From: Succinivibrio dextrinosolvens | GTDB lineage: Bacteria; Pseudomonadota; Gammaproteobacteria; Enterobacterales; Succinivibrionaceae | DNA: 64,000 bases | Direction: 5' to 3' | Assembly: GCF_011065405.1 (NCBI RefSeq) | Contig: NZ_CP047056.1 | Coordinates: 890,747 to 954,746 of the forward strand | Part shown: positions 53,777 through 62,246 of the stretch, in pieces | How positions within the stretch are numbered: the stretch's first letter is position 1 | Layout of the letters: every line of letters starts with the position of its first letter | Position numbers and translations under genes: made by a program | The notes under the pieces: model-generated | Seen by the model: the letters and a program-made list of their open reading frames with translations, nothing else | Told to the model about the DNA's origin: nothing | Database searches by the model: none

Positions 53777-55768
53777 CTAATTATGCTCTTTAAGATATTT
53801 TAAGATGACATTAAAGTTATCTTCGTCATCATCCTTAAGACATTGTTCAACAGTCTTATCATCCACAACCAATGCGAATGTCTTTTGTAAATCAACTCCT
53901 TTATCAACCAGTAGTTTCACTGTTTCAGGAGACTTTGCTTCAAATGCATGAACAATCACAGGATATCCATCAGCATCTACAACATTTGGATCGGCCCCTG
54001 CCTCAAGAAGTTTTTTTATTACATCTATATTTGGTGACTTGCCTGATTCAATTGCATAAAGCAAAGGAGTAAATCCTTCATCTGTATCTTTTGCATTGAC
54101 ATTAGCACCATGAGATATAAGAGCATCAATAATATCCATAGAGACAGAATCCTGCTCTATAGCGTACATAAGAGGAGATTTATTATCATCATCCTTTTTT
54201 ACAAGGTTTGGATCTGCTTTTAAATCAAGTAATCCTTTAATCAAATCTATTCCCAATGAATCTTCAATTGCGAGCAGAAGTGGAGTTTCTTCCTTCTTTG
54301 ATACAGCGTTAATATCTGCTCCGGACGAGATTAGTAACTTTATAAATTCAAGATCCTTCTTTTCCACAGCTTCAAATATAATTGGCTTATCTGAATATTC
54401 GATATTTGGATTGGCCTTGTTATCCAAAATAGCTTTAGCATACTCGATTCCCTTATCCTCGTAAGCCTTTAACAGTAACGGAGTCTTCCCTTCCATATAA
54501 TTAGGATCTGCCCCTAAAGATAATAGTTTTGTGAAAACTTCAAGATGATGAGGATTTTCAGAATCTGACTTCAGATATTTAGAAGCAACATCCTTATAAT
54601 CCGAAAGATCTGGACTTAGTGACAGATAATAAGACTGAATCTCATAAGGACTTGAAAGCATAAGTTCATTTACAGAATGTTTTCCTCTCTTGTAGCCAAT
54701 ATCAGCGCCACCTTCAACAAGGATCTTCACAATTTCAAGTTTAAATAGCTCTCTTGATTTGCCCATCTGGTGTTTATCGAGATAATAATAAAGAGGAGAA
54801 GCAGGAGGATCATCAAATTCCTTAAACTCTTTGTTAACATCAGCCCCTTTACTTACAAGTAGTTTTACAAGATCAGGATCGTTCTCCTTTAAAGAGAAGA
54901 TCAAAAGAGGCATTACAAATCCACCTGCATAAATGTCTCCATTTGGATTATGACCATTTTGAAGATCTTTCTTTAACTCAGCAATTTTTTCCTCACGAGT
55001 GCCCTTTTGCTTAAAATACTCGGCAGGACTTTTTGGGATAAGATTAGAAGAGTTATTCTCTGAAACTGATTTATCTATATTGTCCTGACCATTATTAGCA
55101 ACTTCTGCAGTCTGAGATTGAACCTGAGAATTGTCTGCAGTCTGAGAAACTGGCTCGTTAGTAGAGGTATTTTTATCTAAATTGTCCTTTGACAGATCAT
55201 TTTGGGCATTTGTTGCGATTTCAGCGCTATTATCTGAATTCTTATCATTTAAAGATGCAGTCACAGCAGTATCACCAGACTTTGGAATACTGCTTTCTAC
55301 AGAAGCTGTGCTCTGTGAAGAAGGACTTTGAACAGGTGATTCATTACCTGAATTAACCGGGTTTGCAGATGATAAACTGCTTTCTTTATTTTTCGTTACT
55401 ATTGAGGTTAATATCGAATTATTGGATAAGATCTGCTGAATCGAAGAATCATCGACAATAACAGTTCCCTTAGCAAAAGTTTTTTTATTCTCTTTTCTAT
55501 ACTCGACAGATTCATCTGTTTTAGTTAGATTATTTACTTTTAGAAAAATCTCATTACGAAAAACCTTTGAGTTCTTCTTTAAATCATCCTTTGAGACAAC
55601 TGTAGACACATATTCTCTTAAGGCTGCCATTTTGAGATTACCCAAAGCAGAAGCTTCATCCTTACCTGAAGATTCAAGAGAATAAGAAACATCAGCAAAT
55701 ACACTTTGGCTACTGCCTAATGTAATAAGAGCTAAAGGGAAAATCACTTGAAGAACACTTACTCTCAT
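53777..55768 (-). CDS. Exported LPP20-like plus ankyrin-repeat protein (cluster 2)
   Basis: A 663-residue protein: signal peptide (1-25), an LPP20/FlgT-N-like domain (about 28-112) homologous to that of the 1377-residue protein, a Ser/Asn/Gln-rich flexible linker (about 115-250), then about eleven ankyrin repeats (NPDLVKLLVSKGADVNKEF, EGFTPLLYAIESGKSPN) to the C-terminus. The low-complexity linker suggests a tethered periplasmic or surface location. It follows the S41 protease gene by 24 bases. Ankyrin genes in operons with secretion-like parts are often effectors or partner-binding proteins; which applies here is unknown. Confidence 0.85.
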   Translation of the reverse strand: MRVSVLQVIFPLALITLGSSQSVFADVSYSLESSGKDEASALGNLKMAALREYVSTVVSKDDLKKNSKVFRNEIFLKVNNLTKTDESVEYRKENKKTFAKGTVIVDDSSIQQILSNNSILTSIVTKNKESSLSSANPVNSGNESPVQSPSSQSTASVESSIPKSGDTAVTASLNDKNSDNSAEIATNAQNDLSKDNLDKNTSTNEPVSQTADNSQVQSQTAEVANNGQDNIDKSVSENNSSNLIPKSPAEYFKQKGTREEKIAELKKDLQNGHNPNGDIYAGGFVMPLLIFSLKENDPDLVKLLVSKGADVNKEFKEFDDPPASPLYYYLDKHQMGKSRELFKLEIVKILVEGGADIGYKRGKHSVNELMLSSPYEIQSYYLSLSPDLSDYKDVASKYLKSDSENPHHLEVFTKLLSLGADPNYMEGKTPLLLKAYEDKGIEYAKAILDNKANPNIEYSDKPIIFEAVEKKDLEFIKLLISSGADINAVSKKEETPLLLAIEDSLGIDLIKGLLDLKADPNLVKKDDDNKSPLMYAIEQDSVSMDIIDALISHGANVNAKDTDEGFTPLLYAIESGKSPNIDVIKKLLEAGADPNVVDADGYPVIVHAFEAKSPETVKLLVDKGVDLQKTFALVVDDKTVEQCLKDDDEDNFNVILKYLKEHN

Positions 55769-55792
55769 AGGATAATTCTCACTTCATTTAAT

Positions 55793-56854
55793 TCATTGTT
55801 GTTCTACATCTGGCTTTAATCCAACATCTTGCCAGCCATAATCCTGATCCTTAAAAAGCAACTCACCAACGCTAAGCTTTAATACAGAACCATCTTTTAA
55901 ATTGAAAACGTCCTGAATTATAGATTTACCTGAGGAAACCTTGCCGTATGTTGAAACCTTAGGATTATTGCTCTTTAAAGCACTTATCATAAGTTCAGCA
56001 GAGCTTGCTGTCAGTGAATCCATGATAATAATGACTTTTCTATCTTTCGCTATTCCATCAGTTAAGGTTTTGTGCTCCTCTGTACCGGACTTACTTTTGT
56101 ATTTATATATTGTCTTTCCCTTTTCAAGGAACAAAGCCGCACATTCAGCTCCTTCTTCTAAGAAACCGCCAGTATTACCTCTAAGATCAATAAAGATTCT
56201 TTTTTCATCAGGAGTTGAAAGCTTTAAAAGCTCTTTTTTCAGCGATAAAGCTACACCTTTTGAGAATCTGTTAATCTTGATGGTCTCTGGGACATCACCT
56301 GTTTTTTCCACATCCTTATAAACTTTGTTTAATCGTTCAATCTCATAACTCTCCATATGTCCATCGGATTTTTCTATAGTCAGCTCTACGGAAGTATTTA
56401 CCTCTCCTCGTATAAGTTCAGCTATCTCTTCAAGACTATCGCCTCTAACATCTATACGATCAACTGCAACCAGAATATCCTGATATTCAATTCCACAATT
56501 ATCTGCAGGAGAATCGGTAAAGGGGATACAACGGATATTGTTCTTTCTGTCATAAACAAGATCCATACCTACTCCACCAATCTTACTGGTATTTAGCTTC
56601 TTGATTTTTGTGAAATTCTCCTTGTCCATGTATGAGGCATATTTATCGTATTTTTTTAGACTGCTATTAAAGTCCTCTGAACTTGAATTTCTTATAACAT
56701 CAGTAGAAAAATTTGGGATAGATGAATCAATTAAATACGCAGAATTATCAAGATACTTTTTTATCTCCAAAGATTCATCGACTGCATATACACAGGAAGG
56801 AGCAATAACGCTAATAAATGTGGTTACATATAAAGTCTTTATGTTTAATAACAT
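55793..56854 (-). CDS. Exported S41 (CtpA-like) peptidase with PDZ domain (cluster 2)
   Basis: A 353-residue periplasmic protease: signal peptide (1-24), a PDZ domain (GVGMDLVYDRKNNIRCIPF, about 93-170) and an S41 core (IFIDLRGNTGGFLEEG, about 222) with the likely Ser-Lys dyad in DSLTASSAEL (about 283) and SSGKSIIQDV (about 308). It is shorter than typical CtpA but has all core parts. GGAGG-type ribosome site before the ATG. It is found only in cluster 2 in this window and could mature or degrade the exported proteins encoded around it. Confidence 0.88.
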   Translation of the reverse strand: MLLNIKTLYVTTFISVIAPSCVYAVDESLEIKKYLDNSAYLIDSSIPNFSTDVIRNSSSEDFNSSLKKYDKYASYMDKENFTKIKKLNTSKIGGVGMDLVYDRKNNIRCIPFTDSPADNCGIEYQDILVAVDRIDVRGDSLEEIAELIRGEVNTSVELTIEKSDGHMESYEIERLNKVYKDVEKTGDVPETIKINRFSKGVALSLKKELLKLSTPDEKRIFIDLRGNTGGFLEEGAECAALFLEKGKTIYKYKSKSGTEEHKTLTDGIAKDRKVIIIMDSLTASSAELMISALKSNNPKVSTYGKVSSGKSIIQDVFNLKDGSVLKLSVGELLFKDQDYGWQDVGLKPDVEQQ

Positions 56855-56880
56855 TACTACTCCTCCCGAATTCCTTAGGA

Positions 56881-57354
56881 CTAAAGTCTGCTTAGAGCAT
56901 CAGCTTCTAATTCCAGATTCTTAAGTTCCTTTTGCAGTCTTATAATTTCGGCCTTCTTTTTCTCAATATCATCAATCTCATTCACCTGAGCTGACTGTTT
57001 TTTAATTTGAGCACTTTTCTTCTGTAAGGCCGCAACTTCAGCACTGTTAGAGCTGTTTTTCATGCTGGCAAGATTATTATCAAGCTTGGTTTGTGAAGAA
57101 TTGAGCTTCTTTTTCAGAGAATTAACCTCCTTCTGCAGAGAGCTCTTCTGTTTCTTTAAGCTAGCCTGCTCTGCCTGTTCCTTTTTCTGCTCAGCTTCAA
57201 TACTCTTAAGCCTTTCTTCCCTATCCTTAATTCTATTTTCGTACTTGGTTGGACTATAACTGAACAAACCGCCACTTCTTGGATCATCTGTTGTCGCACA
57301 ACCACAGATGAATGCTCCCAAACCTATAACAGCAATAAAATGAGAAAACTTCAT
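56881..57354 (-). CDS. Coiled-coil lipoprotein (cluster 2)
   Basis: A 157-residue predicted lipoprotein with lipobox ICGC (Cys about 19) and a Lys/Glu-rich continuous coiled coil from about residue 38 (YENRIKDREERLKSIEAEQ). Paralogue of the 166-residue lipoprotein at 18167-18667 by size, layout and the motif at the start of the helix. Lies 9 bases after the glycine-zipper gene, the same order as in cluster 1. Function unknown; a periplasmic spacer is likely. Confidence 0.8.
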   Translation of the reverse strand: MKFSHFIAVIGLGAFICGCATTDDPRSGGLFSYSPTKYENRIKDREERLKSIEAEQKKEQAEQASLKKQKSSLQKEVNSLKKKLNSSQTKLDNNLASMKNSSNSAEVAALQKKSAQIKKQSAQVNEIDDIEKKKAEIIRLQKELKNLELEADALSRL

Positions 57355-57363
57355 ACAAACTCC

Positions 57364-58047
57364 TTAAACAGCAACGCGAGCGGAAATACTTGCAAGCTTG
57401 TTGTTATATTCCTTCATCTCTTTAATTTGAGCATTCAGCTTCTTTATCTCGGCATCCAAGATTTTAGCTTCCTGATTATCACCATTCTTCTTAGCATCAG
57501 CTAAAACAGTTTTCTGCTTTTCAACTTCACTCTCGAGATTACTAATATTCTTTTGAGTGTCAGACTGCAGAGCGGCAATTTTTTTGCTCTCTTCTTTTAA
57601 GGTTTTCTTGTCTGTATTTGCATTCTTTGCAGTAAGCGTCTTGGTCTCTTTATCTAAAGCAGCAATGTCCTTTTTCAATTGTTCATTGTATTTCTTTGTA
57701 TCTGCAGTAACCTGACGAGAACGATCAATACAGGCATCAAGCCATTCCTCTCGAGAGGCATACTCTGCCTTTTTGTCTGCAACGTGCTTACCGTAGAAAT
57801 ATCCTGATAAGGAACCTACGCCTGCACCAATAGCAGCACCAGCCAATGCACCTTTACTTCCACCAAAGAGTGCGCCCAGACCAGCACCAACAGCGGCACC
57901 AATTCCAGCACCGGCTAAGGTACCTTCTGTTTTGGTACGGGTTGAATCATCTTTGATGTTAGTGCAGCCACAGCTTCCCAGAGCTAAGGTAATAGCAACC
58001 GCAAAAGCTGTAATTTTTGATGATATTCCAAAAGTTGTAGATGCCAT
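57364..58047 (-). CDS. Glycine-zipper coiled-coil protein, putative lipoprotein (cluster 2)
   Basis: A 227-residue exported protein with signal and possible lipobox (GSCGC, about residue 28), a classic glycine zipper (AGIGAAVGAGLGALFGG then GAAIGAGVGSLSGYF, about 46-84) that should insert into a membrane, and a C-terminal coiled coil. Counterpart of 18681-19421. GGGAG precedes the ATG. Glycine zippers occur in outer-membrane lipoproteins and pore-forming or channel-associated proteins; which of these applies is unknown. Confidence 0.8.
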   Translation of the reverse strand: MASTTFGISSKITAFAVAITLALGSCGCTNIKDDSTRTKTEGTLAGAGIGAAVGAGLGALFGGSKGALAGAAIGAGVGSLSGYFYGKHVADKKAEYASREEWLDACIDRSRQVTADTKKYNEQLKKDIAALDKETKTLTAKNANTDKKTLKEESKKIAALQSDTQKNISNLESEVEKQKTVLADAKKNGDNQEAKILDAEIKKLNAQIKEMKEYNNKLASISARVAV

Positions 58048-58062
58048 ATTTATTGCTCCCTG

Positions 58063-59637
58063 TTATTTGAGATAATCCTTCGACCAGTTTTGAGGATCAA
58101 AACGCTTTTCTTTTTCGTAATAGAGATAATGGGCCTTTGTGAGCTCTATTTTCGCGATTTGAGCGCTAAGATCTTTTATACGATTCTCACTACCTTCGTT
58201 TTTCTCTCCTTGCTTTTCTTTATCAAGCTTCTTTGTCATAGTTTTAGCGTATTCTGTAAAACCGTTAACAACTGCTTCTTTTGGCAATTTTGCAAGTTCC
58301 ACCATGATTTCGCTGTAGTTCTCAAGGCCAGATTTGACGTTATATTCAAACTGTTCAGCTCTTTGTTTAAGTTTTTCTGTAGGAGCATTCTTAGTTACTT
58401 CATAGCCATGCAGATTTACCGATAAATACATACCGCGCTCACAGGCAATTTTTACCCAGACTCTTGCTGAATCCTCATCTGCCTTACGTCTTACATTAAC
58501 CATATCCAATAGAGATGAACGAGTACCTTCAAGTTCATTTTTCAAGGAATCACTCAGGCCGGCCTTGGTTAAAGCTTCACCAATTCTGTCAAGGCGTTTT
58601 AATGCCTCATTTGCAGGTATTGCCTCTTTTGTTGACGTATCAGAAACTGAGACCGCAGCAGGCATTTTTGCACCATCACCCTTTCGATGGCTCTCCCAGT
58701 CCTTCTGCAGTTGAGCAATTGCCTTGTTATCGGTCATGATAGGAATTCCAATAGCCAACCTAAACCCCATAGTTGGCTTAGCATTAGGTTTCATTCCTTT
58801 ATCAACTGAACCGATATAAAAAGGTTCCTCTGAGCGCTTTGAGGATGTCATATCAGTATCTTCCGTCAGATAATGACCACCTCTTGCAGCAAATCCTCCT
58901 GAACGGCCTTGATAATATTCGACACGATACAAACTGTCAGTCATTTCCTGAACATTACCGAGCATGTCATGAAGTCCTAATGGATTAGGCTGAAGTTTTC
59001 CAATTTTCTGAACCTTGTTGTGAGATGACTCTGGACCTGCATACCATTCAAAAGCAGATAGCTCATCATCAGATTCATCATACGGAGTATCGGCATCAAA
59101 CAAGGTTGCAGACACACTCGTTCCGCCTCTTGCTGCAAATTCCCATTCTTCTTCTGTTGGTAATCTTATATAGCCAGGATAAGAGCCAGATTTAGGCATG
59201 TTCTTAATTTCATGTTCATATAAATATTTATTTAAAGAATCCATAAAATTCTGAACATCAAACCAGGTAACCTGAGTTATTGGATAATCATCCTGACCTT
59301 CCTTAAATTCTTTACCTGTTACAGCCTTATACTGAGCGTTACTTACTTCATATTTTCCAATATAGTAATAACGACTATCTGAGTCAGCAAAAGCACCGCC
59401 AACAACAACCGCAGTTGGAGGAGTTCTAAAGTCTCCAACAGAAGAGCCCATAATAAAAGACTGACCTGCAAGTGACGAAACTCCGCCTTTAACTTTTACC
59501 TTGCAAAACTCAAAGACACTGTTGTTTGGGCCTTTAATCTTTAGTGAATCACATTCATTTTTGTTCTCATCAGCAAAGGCAGATGCGCAGATTGTTGCTA
59601 AAAATAAAGGTAATAGAGAAAACTTTTTTATTTTCAT
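58063..59637 (-). CDS. Exported SUMF1/FGE-fold protein (cluster 2)
   Basis: A 524-residue protein with a signal peptide (1-22) and a SUMF1/FGE-type domain (about 45-305: MGSSVGDFRTPP, YEVSNAQYKAVTG, LPTEEEWEFAARGG, GLHDMLGNVQEM, ARGGHYLTED), followed by a helical tail. As in its paralogue 22552-24276, the catalytic cysteine pair is absent after the RGG(H/S)Y motif. Starts 8 bases after the permease gene with AGGAG upstream. The fold is also used in binding proteins, so a recognition or scaffold role in the periplasm is the best guess. Confidence 0.87.
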   Translation of the reverse strand: MKIKKFSLLPLFLATICASAFADENKNECDSLKIKGPNNSVFEFCKVKVKGGVSSLAGQSFIMGSSVGDFRTPPTAVVVGGAFADSDSRYYYIGKYEVSNAQYKAVTGKEFKEGQDDYPITQVTWFDVQNFMDSLNKYLYEHEIKNMPKSGSYPGYIRLPTEEEWEFAARGGTSVSATLFDADTPYDESDDELSAFEWYAGPESSHNKVQKIGKLQPNPLGLHDMLGNVQEMTDSLYRVEYYQGRSGGFAARGGHYLTEDTDMTSSKRSEEPFYIGSVDKGMKPNAKPTMGFRLAIGIPIMTDNKAIAQLQKDWESHRKGDGAKMPAAVSVSDTSTKEAIPANEALKRLDRIGEALTKAGLSDSLKNELEGTRSSLLDMVNVRRKADEDSARVWVKIACERGMYLSVNLHGYEVTKNAPTEKLKQRAEQFEYNVKSGLENYSEIMVELAKLPKEAVVNGFTEYAKTMTKKLDKEKQGEKNEGSENRIKDLSAQIAKIELTKAHYLYYEKEKRFDPQNWSKDYLK

Positions 59638-59645
59638 TTTTTCTC

Positions 59646-61502
59646 CTATTCATCACGTAACGACTCAGAAGGCTCAATCTTCATGATTCGTCTTGAAGCC
59701 ATGAGACCAGAAATACTTGCAATTACACAGGCAATTACTACGGCGCCTAACGACTGAAGCACATTCAAATCACAGAATTTCTCATCACCGTTTAACTGGT
59801 ATGAGAACATCGAATTGATTACATTCATAAAGATACAGAAAATAATCAGAGAAAGGACTATTCCTCCTAAGGTCAGGGTTATGGAGCCTACGAGAGGAAA
59901 TACACCAAGTTCAAAACTGTTAACGCCCAATAATCTTAGAATTGCCAGCTCCTTTCTTTTACGTTCAACATTTGCATAAACATTGGCAATAAGGCAGCAG
60001 GTAGCACCAAAAATTGAGGCTCCAGCAATCAGAACAAAAAGCAGAGATAAGTATTTGTCCAAAGACAGGACTTCACTGATACGATCAGCTCTGCTGCTTG
60101 TTTTTATTCCACTCTTTGTAAGCTTTTCCTGAAGTAAAACCACATCCATCAAAGAAGAGGCGTACATTCTAAAGCCAGTATAGCCTCGACGTTTTAGAGT
60201 AAAAGCCTTTTCACCTGAATTATTGACTCCATCTGATATTTCTCGGACTTGAAGAAGACTTAATTGAGACAGCAGACCAATAGGTAACATCACGGTTTCA
60301 TCATCGAGACTATCAATAAAACCAACACTTACCTCAAAGGAGATTTTTCTTTCTATAACCTCGCCACTATCAGTTTTTTGGCTGTAAATAGCTTCACAGA
60401 CCAATGATGAGTCTTTAAAGGTGTTCTCAAGATTTTTAGACATGTAAATCTTACGAATCGCAGGAGTTTCAGAAAAATCCGTAGGGTCAAGAGACAAAAG
60501 CTCTTCGTTTAACATTCCTTTGAATGCCTTAAGAGAACGAGTTTTAAAAGACTGTCCTTTAATAGAAACAAATAGGTCATTAGTAAAAGGAATAACGCTA
60601 ACATCTGACCTTCCGCGGAATCTGTCGCATAAAGTCATAAGATCATGCTTTGAGGCAGGATTGCCAACAGTGCCTAAAAGATACCCTTTTTTATTCTCAG
60701 AGATGAACGGCTGTAGAGCTTCTAACTCCTGACTATCTAGTCTTTTTATTCTTGAAAATCCTGTATTCTGAATCAGCATTGCCTCACGAACAGCATCAAG
60801 ATATTCAGGAAGAATAATCAAAACTTCTGGAATTACAGGATAAGCAACACTTTCCGCTCCCTGCCACTGTCTCTTAGGAACAGCAATTCCATCTTTAAAG
60901 GCTTCAATCTCTTCAAGTTCTTCAAGAGTAATATAAGCACATGCAACCGAACCTGCTGCGTCCGGGAGAACACCAACAACTAAAAATTCGCGCTCTACCT
61001 TGCTTGTACCCCTATCTCTTGAAACAACAGCCTTAACAGTGTCTCCAATGTTGGCACCGATTCTGCGAAAAGCCTCCTGTGAAAGCACACATTCATTTTC
61101 AGATGGAGCTTTTTGTCTGTAGTGTTCTAACAAAGGATCACCTGTTGCAGAAGGATATAAGTCCAGTGTTTTTTTAGGATTTTTACTGTCGCCTGTCTTT
61201 GTAAATTCAGCACTGGCTGCAAGACGTCTTGTTCTTGGAATAACAAATGAAACCTTAGGATCTTCTCTTTGTTCTTTGAACCAGTTGTCATCAAGTTTGC
61301 GATCACTCATGGAAATGATTTCTACCGTTGATGGATTGCTCAACAATCTATTTTCAAGAGTCTTCATGACACCAGACTTCAATCCGAAAAAAAGCAGTAA
61401 AGGAGTTGCAATTGCAGCTACAGCAAACATCACACAAAAGCTCATTCTCCACTCGTGGAAAACGTCTTTTACAGATAGAATTGCAATCTCACAGGCTTTC
61501 AT
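59646..61502 (-). CDS. MacB/FtsX-type ABC permease with enlarged periplasmic domain (cluster 2)
   Basis: A 618-residue permease with one N-terminal helix (about 20-42), a periplasmic region of about 440 residues and three C-terminal helices (about 490-515, 540-570, 580-605), ending MKIEPSESLRDE, the usual FtsX/MacB tail. It is homologous to 24269-25462 (SNPSTVEI, FVIPRTRRL, ATGDP) but carries about 220 extra residues in the periplasm, which may be the main difference in what the two systems act on. Partner ATPase lies 9 bases upstream. Confidence 0.9.
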   Translation of the reverse strand: MKACEIAILSVKDVFHEWRMSFCVMFAVAAIATPLLLFFGLKSGVMKTLENRLLSNPSTVEIISMSDRKLDDNWFKEQREDPKVSFVIPRTRRLAASAEFTKTGDSKNPKKTLDLYPSATGDPLLEHYRQKAPSENECVLSQEAFRRIGANIGDTVKAVVSRDRGTSKVEREFLVVGVLPDAAGSVACAYITLEELEEIEAFKDGIAVPKRQWQGAESVAYPVIPEVLIILPEYLDAVREAMLIQNTGFSRIKRLDSQELEALQPFISENKKGYLLGTVGNPASKHDLMTLCDRFRGRSDVSVIPFTNDLFVSIKGQSFKTRSLKAFKGMLNEELLSLDPTDFSETPAIRKIYMSKNLENTFKDSSLVCEAIYSQKTDSGEVIERKISFEVSVGFIDSLDDETVMLPIGLLSQLSLLQVREISDGVNNSGEKAFTLKRRGYTGFRMYASSLMDVVLLQEKLTKSGIKTSSRADRISEVLSLDKYLSLLFVLIAGASIFGATCCLIANVYANVERKRKELAILRLLGVNSFELGVFPLVGSITLTLGGIVLSLIIFCIFMNVINSMFSYQLNGDEKFCDLNVLQSLGAVVIACVIASISGLMASRRIMKIEPSESLRDE

Positions 61503-61511
61503 GTTCTTATC

Positions 61512-62246
61512 CTATCCATTAAGTAAAACTGGCTCACAAAGCTGAGATTTGAGCTTATTTTCCTTGGTGAGACGGAAAGTAACTTCATAATCAGCATGTT
61601 TACGCATCAGCGATCTGTCATGACTGACAATCAGAAGTGAAGAATTACTCATGGATACAGCTTTTTTGAATACTTCGCAGATGTCATTGGCGGTATACTC
61701 GTCAACCGCTGCAGTAGGCTCATCAGCAATTACCAAACGAGGATTATGGATTAGAGCTCTGGCTATCGCGACTCTTTGTCTTTGTCCTCCAGATAAATGC
61801 TGAGGTTTTTTGTATAACTGCTCAGATATTCCTATTTTTGAGGCCAAATCTTCTGCCTTTTGTCTTAAAGAAGCACTAGAAAGCCCAATCAGTTTTCCTG
61901 GTAACATGATGTTTTCAAGAACATTCAGGAACGGAAACAAGCCACCTGATTGCAGAACGTAACCAATATCATGGCCACGAATAGATGCGAGTTTTCCGGT
62001 TGACGCACTCATCAGGTCAACCGATTCATCCTCCTTGTAAAAACAAAACTGATCACAACTATTTGGTCTTAGAATAAGAGCTATCAGATCGCTTAAAGTG
62101 GATTTACCACATCCACTTTCGCCAACAACGGCAAGGATTTTTCCCTGAAAAAGGTCGAGTGCAGGCACATGAAGTGAGAAGAACACTCCATTCTTCTCAC
62201 GTTCAAAATTAAGATTTCTTATCCTAAGACAGCACTGAGGGATCAT
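61512..62246 (-). CDS. ABC transporter ATPase, LolD/MacB-like (cluster 2)
   Basis: A 244-residue nucleotide-binding subunit with Walker A GESGCGKST (about 40-48), Q-loop LQSGGLFPFLN, standard signature LSGGQRQRVAIARAL, Walker B LVIADEPTAAVDE and H-loop IVSHD. Unlike the cluster 1 ATPase its signature is canonical. Its ATG overlaps the vWA stop (ATGA), so the two are translationally coupled. Confidence 0.93.
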   Translation of the reverse strand: MIPQCCLRIRNLNFEREKNGVFFSLHVPALDLFQGKILAVVGESGCGKSTLSDLIALILRPNSCDQFCFYKEDESVDLMSASTGKLASIRGHDIGYVLQSGGLFPFLNVLENIMLPGKLIGLSSASLRQKAEDLASKIGISEQLYKKPQHLSGGQRQRVAIARALIHNPRLVIADEPTAAVDEYTANDICEVFKKAVSMSNSSLLIVSHDRSLMRKHADYEVTFRLTKENKLKSQLCEPVLLNG

